Positions 52,897 to 61,455 of a stretch of DNA of 64,000 nt are shown here, piece after piece. Under the pieces are notes generated by a model. That model had not been told where the DNA came from, made no database searches, and worked only from the letters and a program-made list of their open reading frames with translations. The stretch is taken from positions 1 through 64,000 of the forward strand of contig CACITE010000006.1 in the NCBI GenBank assembly GCA_902589505.1, given 5' to 3'. Position 1 is the first letter of the stretch, and each line of letters opens with the position of its first letter. The translations under genes were made by a program, and so were the position numbers. The stretch is from an uncultured Pelagibacteraceae bacterium (GTDB lineage: Bacteria; Pseudomonadota; Alphaproteobacteria; Pelagibacterales; Pelagibacteraceae).

Positions 52897-54194
52897 CTTC
52901 TCTTATTCTTGCCCAAAGATTTTTGAATTATTTTTTTATCTAAAACAAAATTATTTTTAATCCACTGCTCTTCCAAAAATTTTAATTTTTTTCCCAAAAC
53001 TTTTCCAGTTTCATATCCTAAGATTTTTAAATCATCACCCGAAATAGGAAACTTGGGTTTTTTACAGGCATCTACATAATCAATTATTTTTTTGATATTT
53101 AAATCTTTAATTTTATTATTCAAGCATACTGAAAAAAGCAACAAATCTTTAACATAATCTTTGTTTGAAAGATAAATCATTTTTCTTATATTTTCTTTCA
53201 TATAAAATTTTTTACTCTTTAAACTGTCAAAGTTAATTGAAATATTTTTAAGTCTATTTTTGATTTTGTTAGATATTTTATATTTATGACAAAAATATTC
53301 ATGATCATTTGACTTGTCTAAAATGAGTAAGGCCAAAATTAAACAATTATCATATTTGTCTTTTAATTTTTTATCTAATCCACTAATTGTTTTTAATCTT
53401 TCATAATATTTAAATTGCGGAAATATATTTTGAATAATCTCTTTTGAGCTACTATCTAAAAATAAATTATATAGATTATCAAGTTTTAAAATTTTATTTA
53501 ACTCATCAAATATTCTTTCGTTAGAAATTTTATTTAATCCATTTATATGTTTTTTTATTGAACTAATAGTATCTTGATCGTGATCTATTTTGCTATACTT
53601 CGTAAAGAATCTAAAATATCTTAAAATACGTAAGTAATCCTCTTGAATTCTTTCTTCCGCTGAACCGATAAATTTTATTTTTCCCTCATTTAAATCGGAT
53701 ATACCATTTAAAGGATCAAAAATACGTCCTTCCAAATCCACATATATAGCATTCATGGTAAAATCTCTTCTTAACGCATCGTCTCTCCAACTTGTGGTGA
53801 ATTGAACTTCTGCGTGTCTTCCATCCGTTAATAGATCTTTTCTTAAGGTTGTAATTTCAAATTTTTTTCTATTTAAAATGGCCGTTACAGTTCCATGAGA
53901 TATTCCGGTATCAATAATTTTAATATTCAAATTTTTAAGTTTTTCTTTAATTTCAGCGGGCTCAAGAGAAGTTGCTAAATCAATATCATCTATGTGTTCA
54001 CCTAAAATTGCTTTTCTCACACACCCTCCAACAAATCTGATTACATCATTTTTTTCAGAAGTATTAAGATGTGAAAAAATTATTTCAGCCTCTTTTATAT
54101 TTTCCAACGGTTTTGTACTTTTGTCTGTTCCAAATTTTTTATAAAAAAAACGGTCAGCATTAAAAATAATATCTTTTATTTTTTTTTTAAACAT
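52893..54194 (-). CDS. cca: CCA tRNA nucleotidyltransferase / poly(A) polymerase family
   Basis: VRFVGGCVRKAILGEHIDDIDLATSLEP; RRDFTMNAIYVD; start moved to MFKKKIKD because the track start (54248) lies inside tRNA-Gln. Confidence 0.93.
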   Translation of the reverse strand: MFKKKIKDIIFNADRFFYKKFGTDKSTKPLENIKEAEIIFSHLNTSEKNDVIRFVGGCVRKAILGEHIDDIDLATSLEPAEIKEKLKNLNIKIIDTGISHGTVTAILNRKKFEITTLRKDLLTDGRHAEVQFTTSWRDDALRRDFTMNAIYVDLEGRIFDPLNGISDLNEGKIKFIGSAEERIQEDYLRILRYFRFFTKYSKIDHDQDTISSIKKHINGLNKISNERIFDELNKILKLDNLYNLFLDSSSKEIIQNIFPQFKYYERLKTISGLDKKLKDKYDNCLILALLILDKSNDHEYFCHKYKISNKIKNRLKNISINFDSLKSKKFYMKENIRKMIYLSNKDYVKDLLLFSVCLNNKIKDLNIKKIIDYVDACKKPKFPISGDDLKILGYETGKVLGKKLKFLEEQWIKNNFVLDKKIIQKSLGKNKRS

Positions 54195-54199
54195 TTTTT

Positions 54200-54273
54200 T
54201 GGCTGGGGCGCTAGGATTCGAACCTAGGATGGTGGTACCAAAAACCACTGCCTTACCGCTTGGCTACGCCCCA
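54200..54273 (-). tRNA. tRNA-Gln(TTG), encoded CCA
   Basis: TGGGGCGTAGCCAAGCGGTAAGGCAGTGGTTTTTGGTACCACCATCCTAGGTTCGAATCCTAGCGCCCCAGCCA. Confidence 0.95.
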
Positions 54274-54307
54274 ATGTAGGTTTGAGATATATCACAAATG
54301 TTTTATT

Positions 54308-55171
54308 TTATATAGTTTTTGATACAACAGACCAATATTTTGGATATTTTGATTTTACTAATTTTTGTGCATTAATTGCATTTTTCATGCTTGAAAATAT
54401 TCCAATACAAGCTGATCCTGAGCCAGTGATCCTTGAAAAATAACATCCTTTCTGTGACTTAATACAACTAATAATTTTTTTAATTCGTGGATATATTTTA
54501 AATACGATTTTTTCAAGATCGTTACTTTCATTTTTTAAAATATTTAATAATTTTCTTTTATTATTTATATCAGGAAAAGATTGTATTTTTGATAAAGTAA
54601 AATTTTTATTTTTTTTATATATTTTCTTAGTTGAACAAATAATGTTTGGATAAACAATCAATAAGTTAAATTTAAATTTTTGACTAAGTCTTAACATTTC
54701 AACTTTTTTACTGCCAAGAAAAGTGTTTTTTTTAATTAAACTAATTGGTACATCAAAACCTATTTTTCTAGCTATACTTTCTTTTTGTTTTAAATTTAAA
54801 TTCAAATTCATTTTTGAATCAAAATAATTTAACAAACTCGCTGCATTAGAAGATCCCCCTCCTAGTCCAGATCCATGCGGTATATTTTTTTTTATATTAA
54901 TTTTATATATTTGATTTCCTAATAATTTATTTTTTCTTAATAAATACAGCAATCTTGTTACAGTATTTGTTTTTATTTTAATATTTTTCCCAAATCTTCC
55001 GAAAAAACTTATCCTATCACTTAACTCATTAATTTTTGATATTGATATTACGTCGTGTAAATCGCAAAAAGTGATTAGAGAAGATATTTTGTGATAACCA
55101 CTACTTAATTTTTTTATAACTCTTAAGGATAAATTAATTTTGCAATAGGATTTTATTATAAATTTTTTCAC
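54308..55171 (-). CDS. ispE: 4-diphosphocytidyl-2-C-methyl-D-erythritol kinase
   Basis: KSYCKINLSLRVIKK; NIPHGSGLGGGSSNAASLL; RITGSGSACIGIF. Confidence 0.93.
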   Translation of the reverse strand: MKKFIIKSYCKINLSLRVIKKLSSGYHKISSLITFCDLHDVISISKINELSDRISFFGRFGKNIKIKTNTVTRLLYLLRKNKLLGNQIYKINIKKNIPHGSGLGGGSSNAASLLNYFDSKMNLNLNLKQKESIARKIGFDVPISLIKKNTFLGSKKVEMLRLSQKFKFNLLIVYPNIICSTKKIYKKNKNFTLSKIQSFPDINNKRKLLNILKNESNDLEKIVFKIYPRIKKIISCIKSQKGCYFSRITGSGSACIGIFSSMKNAINAQKLVKSKYPKYWSVVSKTI

Positions 55172-55180
55172 TTAATTAAA

Positions 55181-56899
55181 TTATAACTGTCTACTCATGC
55201 CAAAAATTAGTTTTCTTTTTATATTATCTTTTAACTTTTCTTCAACTTTATCTAATTTTAAAATACTGCTCCATATATGTCTTGCCTGAATATCTTTATT
55301 CAACATCCAAAGTGAATCCGCATAATGATCAGTTATAATTGGGTCTGAAGGTAGTAATTCTACAGCTTTTTCTAAAAAAAATTTTGCTTTAATATAATTT
55401 TTCTTCGCATAATAAGCCCATCCCAATGAATCAATAATATAACCATCGTTCTCTTCAAGTTTATTAGCTTTTATTAACATTTCTAACCCTTTATCTAAAT
55501 TCACCCCTTTATCGACCCAAGTATAAGCCAAATAATTTAATACATGCGCTTGATCAGGTAATATTTTTAGAGACTCGATTAAATCTGACTCTGCTCTTTT
55601 CCATTTTCCAAGCCTCTCATAGCTCGTTCCCCTTCTATATAATATTTTTGGAATTAAAAGATGGTTTTTCTCTATCTTCTCCAATGCTAGAGAATAGTAT
55701 TTTATAGATTTTTCATAATATTCGTTATCTTTATAAAAATTTGCCAACTCATAATAGTGTTTCAATTTAGGTTTTTTTAACAAATTAAAATCTTTCTCTA
55801 AACTTTTTAAAGAATATTTCTTACCTTTTTCATCTAATATAATTGATGCGATATTTTTTGATGCATGCCAATCGTATACGGATCCTATCGATTTTAACGA
55901 GCGGTAAATATCTTTTGAAGCTTTAGATTTATTTTGAAAATATAAATTTTCTGCTAAAAGAGCTTTGTTGGGTAAAAATTTATCATTTAAAAAAAGAGAA
56001 ATTTTTAAATAAAAATTTGAAGATCTGTAGTCTCTTTCACTTGCATACAAGTTAGCTATAACATAAAAAAACTCAGCTAGTGAATCATTTGGGTTTTTGC
56101 AATTAAAAAAATTTGTTATTTTTTTATATTTTTTATCAAGAAAAAAAAGCTCCGTTTGTTCTAATAATAAATTTGAATTATATTTTTTTCTACTAATTCG
56201 AATAATTTTTTTGGCTTCATCTACTTTATTTTTAGATAGCAAATAGTTAATTAAAAAAAAGTTATATCTTGAGAAATTGTAATTTTTACTTTCAATTAAT
56301 TGTTCAAAAGACTTTAAAGTTTCTTTAGAATCAAAATAGCATTGTAAAAAAATTTTTTGTGTACTTTTTAAATGTCGATAAGGTTCAGGAATTTTATTAA
56401 TAAATCTAAAAGTTTCTTTTTTATCATTTTGTATAGCTTTTACCCATGATATTAAAATATTTCCAATAAAATTATCAAAGATCAAATTATGACGTGAAAT
56501 TTTATTTAGTCTTTGAAAATATTTTTCAGCAACCGTATAGTCTTCTTTTAAATAAGCGTTTAGCCCCAATAGAAGATCTATTTCAAAAATAAGATCCTTT
56601 TCGTTCCATGTTTTTTTTGAAAAAATAAATGCTTGATTAAATTTTTCAAGCAAAACGAGAGTTTTTACAAATTCAATTTTATACTGGGAGTGACTATTTT
56701 TTTTTGGATTAATATTTTTTAAATATTTAAATGCCCGAATATCATGATTCTGATTTATTGACACAATACCTGAAAAATAATTAGAAATATTTTCGTCGGT
56801 AAACTTAATTTTATTATCTGTTGATGCCAGCAAAGGTTTTGTTAATAATATAATCAACAGGGTTAATACAATATTAATTTTTTTAGGTAAAAATTTCAT
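55181..56899 (-). CDS. Secreted/periplasmic TPR protein
   Basis: N-terminal signal sequence; TPR units e.g. ILYRRGTSYERLGKWKRAESDLIESLKILPDQAHVLNYLAYTWVDKGVNLDKGLEML. Confidence 0.85.
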   Translation of the reverse strand: MKFLPKKINIVLTLLIILLTKPLLASTDNKIKFTDENISNYFSGIVSINQNHDIRAFKYLKNINPKKNSHSQYKIEFVKTLVLLEKFNQAFIFSKKTWNEKDLIFEIDLLLGLNAYLKEDYTVAEKYFQRLNKISRHNLIFDNFIGNILISWVKAIQNDKKETFRFINKIPEPYRHLKSTQKIFLQCYFDSKETLKSFEQLIESKNYNFSRYNFFLINYLLSKNKVDEAKKIIRISRKKYNSNLLLEQTELFFLDKKYKKITNFFNCKNPNDSLAEFFYVIANLYASERDYRSSNFYLKISLFLNDKFLPNKALLAENLYFQNKSKASKDIYRSLKSIGSVYDWHASKNIASIILDEKGKKYSLKSLEKDFNLLKKPKLKHYYELANFYKDNEYYEKSIKYYSLALEKIEKNHLLIPKILYRRGTSYERLGKWKRAESDLIESLKILPDQAHVLNYLAYTWVDKGVNLDKGLEMLIKANKLEENDGYIIDSLGWAYYAKKNYIKAKFFLEKAVELLPSDPIITDHYADSLWMLNKDIQARHIWSSILKLDKVEEKLKDNIKRKLIFGMSRQL

Positions 56900-56916
56900 A
56901 TATTATACTTTATAAA

Positions 56917-57621
56917 ATGAAAAATGGTCTAAATCAAAAGTTAATTAATCTAGTTGAATTTTATAATTTAATTGGTGTAGATTTTTTATCAAGCAATAAT
57001 CCAATGAGCAGAAAAACTAAAAGTTTGGTTGATATATCAAGTGGCACAAGATTGGAAAAACTAAATAAATTAAAAAAAAAACTACAAAATATCAAAAATT
57101 GTGATTTAAAAAAAAATGCTAATAATTTGGTTTTTGGAGATGGTAATATTAATTCAAAAATAATGATCATAGGAGAAGGCCCAGGTGCTAACGAAGATGC
57201 TGAAGGAAAGCCTTTTGTTGGGCGCGCTGGCAAATTGTTGGATAAAATGCTCCTGTCCATACAGTTGGATAGAAAAAAAGTTTATATATCAAATGTTGTT
57301 AACTATAGGCCTCCAGAAAATAGAAAGCCTTCTGAAAAAGAAATTGAAAGATATCTACCTTATCTTATAAATCATATCGAAATCATTAACCCAAAAATTT
57401 TAGTTTTGCTTGGCAGCACCGCCCTAAATTCATTAATTGGTAATGAGATAGTTATTTCCAAAGCTAGAGGTAAATGGGTGCAAAAAACTATAGGCTCTGT
57501 AAAACCGTGGATAATTGCTTCTTTCCATCCTGCTTTTTTAATGAGACAGCCAGAACAAAAAAAGTTGGCATGGATAGATTTAAAAATGATTAGAGAAAAA
57601 TCCAAAATTTTAAAAATATAA
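56917..57621 (+). CDS. Uracil-DNA glycosylase family (type-4-like)
   Basis: IIGEGPGANEDAEGKPFVGRAGKLLDKML; NVVNYRPPENRKPSEKE; ASFHPAFLMRQPEQK. Confidence 0.88.
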   Translation: MKNGLNQKLINLVEFYNLIGVDFLSSNNPMSRKTKSLVDISSGTRLEKLNKLKKKLQNIKNCDLKKNANNLVFGDGNINSKIMIIGEGPGANEDAEGKPFVGRAGKLLDKMLLSIQLDRKKVYISNVVNYRPPENRKPSEKEIERYLPYLINHIEIINPKILVLLGSTALNSLIGNEIVISKARGKWVQKTIGSVKPWIIASFHPAFLMRQPEQKKLAWIDLKMIREKSKILKI

Positions 57622-57626
57622 TAATA

Positions 57627-58220
57627 TTGTTAAAAATTCGCAAAGTAGCAGGTGTAGATGAAGTTGGAAGGGGTTGTCTAGCTGGACCAGTGTTTGCAGC
57701 GGCAGTAATTTTAAATAAGAATATCAAAATTAAAGGTATTCGAGATTCAAAAAAAATTCCTTTTAAGGAAAGAATTTCACTCTCAAGATATATAAAAAAA
57801 AACTCTGTTTATGCTGTGGCAACCGCGAGTGTTAAGGAAATAAATAAAATAAACATTTTAAATGCATCTCTCTTATCTATGAAAAGAGCTTTAAAAAAAT
57901 TAAAAAAAAAACCTTCTGTAGCATACATCGACGGACCATTTTCACCAAAAAACATAAAATTAAAATGTAAAACTATTATTAAAGGTGATGAAAAAATTAC
58001 TTGTATCGCTGCTGCTTCAATTATAGCAAAAGTTTCTAGAGATCGTTTTATGATCAAATTATCTAAAAAATATCCAAAATATCTTTGGAATAAAAATTTT
58101 GGGTACGGAACAACTGATCATTTGCGAGGATTAAAAAAATATGGAATTACTAAACATCATAGAAAAAATTTTAGACCAATACACAACATCTTGATTGGTA
58201 AAGCACGTGAAACACAATAA
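57627..58220 (+). CDS. rnhB: Ribonuclease HII
   Basis: VAGVDEVGRGCLAGPVFAAAVIL; YIDGPFSP; AAASIIAKVSRD; TTG start. Confidence 0.95.
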   Translation: MLKIRKVAGVDEVGRGCLAGPVFAAAVILNKNIKIKGIRDSKKIPFKERISLSRYIKKNSVYAVATASVKEINKINILNASLLSMKRALKKLKKKPSVAYIDGPFSPKNIKLKCKTIIKGDEKITCIAAASIIAKVSRDRFMIKLSKKYPKYLWNKNFGYGTTDHLRGLKKYGITKHHRKNFRPIHNILIGKARETQ

Positions 58221-58244
58221 GATCAATTTTTTTTAAACCATTGT

Positions 58245-58291
58245 TTGACTGACTTGAAAATTTAGAGTCTAATTCAACGTAAAGTTGAATC
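58245..58291 (+). promoter_or_regulatory. ccrM promoter: TTGACT-17-TCTAAT with two GANTC sites and a short hairpin
   Basis: -35 TTGACT 58245-58250; -10 TCTAAT 58268-58273; GAGTC 58265-58269; GAATC 58287-58291; ATTCAAC-GTAAA-GTTGAAT 58272-58290. Confidence 0.65.
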
Positions 58292-58296
58292 TGGAT

Positions 58297-59367
58297 ATGT
58301 CTAAATTTGAAAATAAAATTGTGAACGGCAACTCGCTCGAAATATTAAAAAAAATTCCCGACAAAACTTTCAATTTAATTTTTGCAGATCCACCATATAA
58401 TTTACAAATTAGCGAAAAATTAAAAAGACCCGATGATAGTAAAGTTAACGGCGTCGATGATAAATGGGATCAATTTAAAAGTTTCAAACATTACGATGAC
58501 TTCTGTAAAAACTGGCTTAAAGAATGCAAAAGAGTTTTGAAAGACAATGGAAGCATCTGGGTAATAGGATCGTATCACAATATTTTTAGACTAGGTTTTC
58601 ACTTACAAAATTTAAACTATTGGTTACTGAACGATATAATTTGGCGAAAAAATAACCCGATGCCAAATTTTAGGGGAACAAGATTTACTAATGCTCATGA
58701 AACTTTAATCTGGGCATCGAAAAATAAAAAATCAAAATATACTTTTAATTATCAATCTTTAAAATGTTTAAACGATGATTTGCAAATGCGTTCGGATTGG
58801 ATTTTTCCTATATGTAGCGGAAAAGAAAGATTGAAAAAGAATGGCAAAAAAATTCATTCTACTCAAAAACCAGAAACTCTTTTACATAGAATTATATTAG
58901 CAACCACAAATAAAGATGATGTCATTTTAGACCCTTTTTTAGGCACTGGAACTACTGCAGTTGTAGCAAAAAAATTAGGCAGAAAATACTTTGGGATAGA
59001 AAAGAATAAAAAATATTTCAAGGCTGCAAATGAAAGAATTAATAAGGTTAAAGTTATTGAAGAAAGCCATTTAGATACCTTGAAAAATAATAAATCTAAA
59101 CCGAGAGTACCTTTTGGATCATTAGTTGAATTAGGAATAATTAAACCAGGAACTAGCATTTTTGATCAAAAGAAAAAAGTTAATGCAAAAATCATGGTGG
59201 ATGGCAGCATTAAACATAAAGAGTCGGCGGGTTCTATACATAAAGTTGCAGCCAAAATAATGGGAACTGAAAGTTACAATGGTTGGACTTATTGGTATTG
59301 TAATGTTGGTGGCACAACAATCCCAATAGACAATCTTAGACAGAGATTTCTTGGCTATAAACTTTAG
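58297..59367 (+). CDS. ccrM: Cell-cycle-type adenine DNA methyltransferase (CcrM, GANTC-specific)
   Basis: LIFADPPYNLQISEKLKRPDDSKVNGVDDKWDQF; DPFLGTGTTAVVAKKLGR; C-terminal GSIHKVAAKIMGTESYNGWTYWY; ATG 58297 preferred over the TTG at 58285. Confidence 0.94.
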   Translation: MSKFENKIVNGNSLEILKKIPDKTFNLIFADPPYNLQISEKLKRPDDSKVNGVDDKWDQFKSFKHYDDFCKNWLKECKRVLKDNGSIWVIGSYHNIFRLGFHLQNLNYWLLNDIIWRKNNPMPNFRGTRFTNAHETLIWASKNKKSKYTFNYQSLKCLNDDLQMRSDWIFPICSGKERLKKNGKKIHSTQKPETLLHRIILATTNKDDVILDPFLGTGTTAVVAKKLGRKYFGIEKNKKYFKAANERINKVKVIEESHLDTLKNNKSKPRVPFGSLVELGIIKPGTSIFDQKKKVNAKIMVDGSIKHKESAGSIHKVAAKIMGTESYNGWTYWYCNVGGTTIPIDNLRQRFLGYKL

Positions 59368-60361
59368 CTATTTTCTTAAAAATTTTCTTTGTAAATGAAG
59401 GTATGAATTCATTACTTCGTTTATTAATTGGATACCATTTGTAATTTTTTGGTTTATTTTTTATAAATTTATAAAACAAATTAATATTCATTTTAATATT
59501 AGATATATTATTCTTATAATTACAGAAATATATCCATCCATTTTTTTTTTTATTATTTGCTGTGACAATTTTAGTTTCCGGAATATTAAAATTTCTTAAA
59601 AAACTTAAATTTTTGTTTTTAGTTAAAGCAATTTCCCTTTTTTTCTTTTTCAAATAGCAGTAAATATTATACTTTTTCTCTTTTTCTTGACGTTTATTAC
59701 CAATTAAAACTGTAATTTTATTTTTAAAAAAATAACAACTTTTTTTTAAATTACAAATATTGCACTTGGGGTTGTTGGGTTTGCAAATAATAGCTCCGAA
59801 TTCCATCAGAGCTTCCGCTAAATCACCGTTCCTATTTGTGTAAAACTTTTCGTTAACGATGCTTTTTATTCTATTTTCATTTTTTTCCAATTTTGTATTA
59901 AAAAGTCTCGAAAAAACTCTTTTTACATTACCATCAAAAGGAATTCGAGGTTGATTGTAAATTAATGCCAATAGTACATTAGCTGTATATTCTCCAATAC
60001 CAGGTAATTTTTTAATTTCTTCAAATTTTTTTGGAAGTATACCATTGTGCTTTTTGATTAAAATTTTCGCTGTTATTTGTAAATTTTTTGCTCTTCTATA
60101 ATAACCTAGGCCCTCCCAAAGTTTTAAAATTTTTTTATTTTTGCTATTAGATAAAACTTTCAAATTTGGTATTTTCTTTACAAAGTTCTTAAAATACGGA
60201 ATCACAGTTTTAACTTGTGTTTGTTGAAGCATGAATTCACTTAATATTCTATAATATTGATTTTTTTGAGATTTTTGACTTATTCGCCAAGGTAGTATGC
60301 GTTTATTATTATCGTACCAAGAAAGAATTTTTTTTGATAAATTATTATTATTTATATGCAT
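59336..60361 (-). CDS. mutY: A/G-specific adenine glycosylase
   Basis: ILSWYDNNKRILPWR; LQQTQVKTVIPYF; LPGIGEYTANVLL; CKPNNPKCNICNLKKSC Fe-S motif. Confidence 0.95.
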   Translation of the reverse strand: MHINNNNLSKKILSWYDNNKRILPWRISQKSQKNQYYRILSEFMLQQTQVKTVIPYFKNFVKKIPNLKVLSNSKNKKILKLWEGLGYYRRAKNLQITAKILIKKHNGILPKKFEEIKKLPGIGEYTANVLLALIYNQPRIPFDGNVKRVFSRLFNTKLEKNENRIKSIVNEKFYTNRNGDLAEALMEFGAIICKPNNPKCNICNLKKSCYFFKNKITVLIGNKRQEKEKKYNIYCYLKKKKREIALTKNKNLSFLRNFNIPETKIVTANNKKKNGWIYFCNYKNNISNIKMNINLFYKFIKNKPKNYKWYPINKRSNEFIPSFTKKIFKKIAKVYSQEISV

Positions 60362-60835
60362 TACAAACAAAATAATAAAGAAAGTAAAACTTACGTTCAA
60401 GGACTAAGGCCTTTTGGTAACACTCTCCCACGTGGTTTAAAAGGTATATTAAAAAAAAATGGTTATAATTATTCTGAAATAATTAGCAAATGGAACATTT
60501 TGGTAGGTAAAGAAATTTCTAATTTTTGCTATCCAAAATCAATTAAAGCTAACAGGGAAAATAAAAATGGAACTTTATTTGTAGCGGTTGAACGTGGTAA
60601 CGAAATATATGTAGAATATTCAAAAAAAGATATTATAGAAAAAATCAATAGTCATTTCGGGTATAAACTAATTAATGAAATAAGATTACAAACTTTTAAT
60701 CCTACAGACAGAAAAAAAAAAGAAAAATATAAAAATGATAATTTATCAAAAAAATTTAAAATAAAGATCAATAGAATAAAAAATAGAAATATTAGAGATT
60801 CTTTGTCTCAACTTTTGGAAATGATGGACAGATGA
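60356..60835 (+). CDS. DUF721 (DciA-like) protein
   Basis: ISKWNILVGKEISNFCYPKSIKANRENKNGTLFVAVERGNEIYVEYSKKDIIEKINSHFGYKLINEIRLQ; mutY-DUF721-dsbA-smc neighbourhood. Confidence 0.8.
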   Translation: MHYKQNNKESKTYVQGLRPFGNTLPRGLKGILKKNGYNYSEIISKWNILVGKEISNFCYPKSIKANRENKNGTLFVAVERGNEIYVEYSKKDIIEKINSHFGYKLINEIRLQTFNPTDRKKKEKYKNDNLSKKFKIKINRIKNRNIRDSLSQLLEMMDR

Positions 60836-61452
60836 TTAGATTTAACACAAAATACAAAATATTTTTCATTATTAATTTTTTTTTATTTTTAATAATTTTA
60901 TCTACAAAATGCTATGCCGATAATTTAAGTGACAATGATTTAGTAGTTTTTGGACCTGACAACGCAAAAATTAAAATTAAAATATTTTCTTCTTTAACAT
61001 GCCCACACTGTGCTGATTTTCATACAAAAATAATTCCTGATATTAAAAAAGAATATGTTGAAAAAGGTAAAGTGCAATTAATTTTTATAGACTTTCCCCT
61101 GGATCAGGCTGCTTTTAATGCTTCAAAACTATTGCATTGTTTAGATAAAAAAAAACAAATGCAATACTTGGATATTATTTACGAAACACAGATTAAGTGG
61201 ACAAGCGGATCAAACATGGAAGATATAAATGATAATTTAAAAAACATTGTTAAAGATTTGGGGATAAGTTCTTCTAATTTTGATAGTTGTTTAATAGATG
61301 AGGCTATTAGTGATAGAATATTGAACGGTAGAATACATGCGAATAAAAAATATTCTGTAAATTCTACTCCAACGGTTGTAATTAATGAAAAAAAGCTGGA
61401 AGGTTCTATTAGCTTTAAAAATATAAAAAATAAAATAGAAAAACTTATTTAG
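60832..61452 (+). CDS. DsbA-family thiol:disulfide interchange protein
   Basis: Signal peptide; IFSSLTCPHCADFHT; cis-Pro STPTVVIN. Confidence 0.92.
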   Translation: MIRFNTKYKIFFIINFFLFLIILSTKCYADNLSDNDLVVFGPDNAKIKIKIFSSLTCPHCADFHTKIIPDIKKEYVEKGKVQLIFIDFPLDQAAFNASKLLHCLDKKKQMQYLDIIYETQIKWTSGSNMEDINDNLKNIVKDLGISSSNFDSCLIDEAISDRILNGRIHANKKYSVNSTPTVVINEKKLEGSISFKNIKNKIEKLI

Positions 61453-61455
61453 TAA

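Noticed and set aside
54195-54248. N-terminal extension of the cca ORF (MVFGTTILGSNPSAPAKK)
   Set aside because: This segment is translated tRNA-Gln; the true start is MFKKKIKD at 54194.
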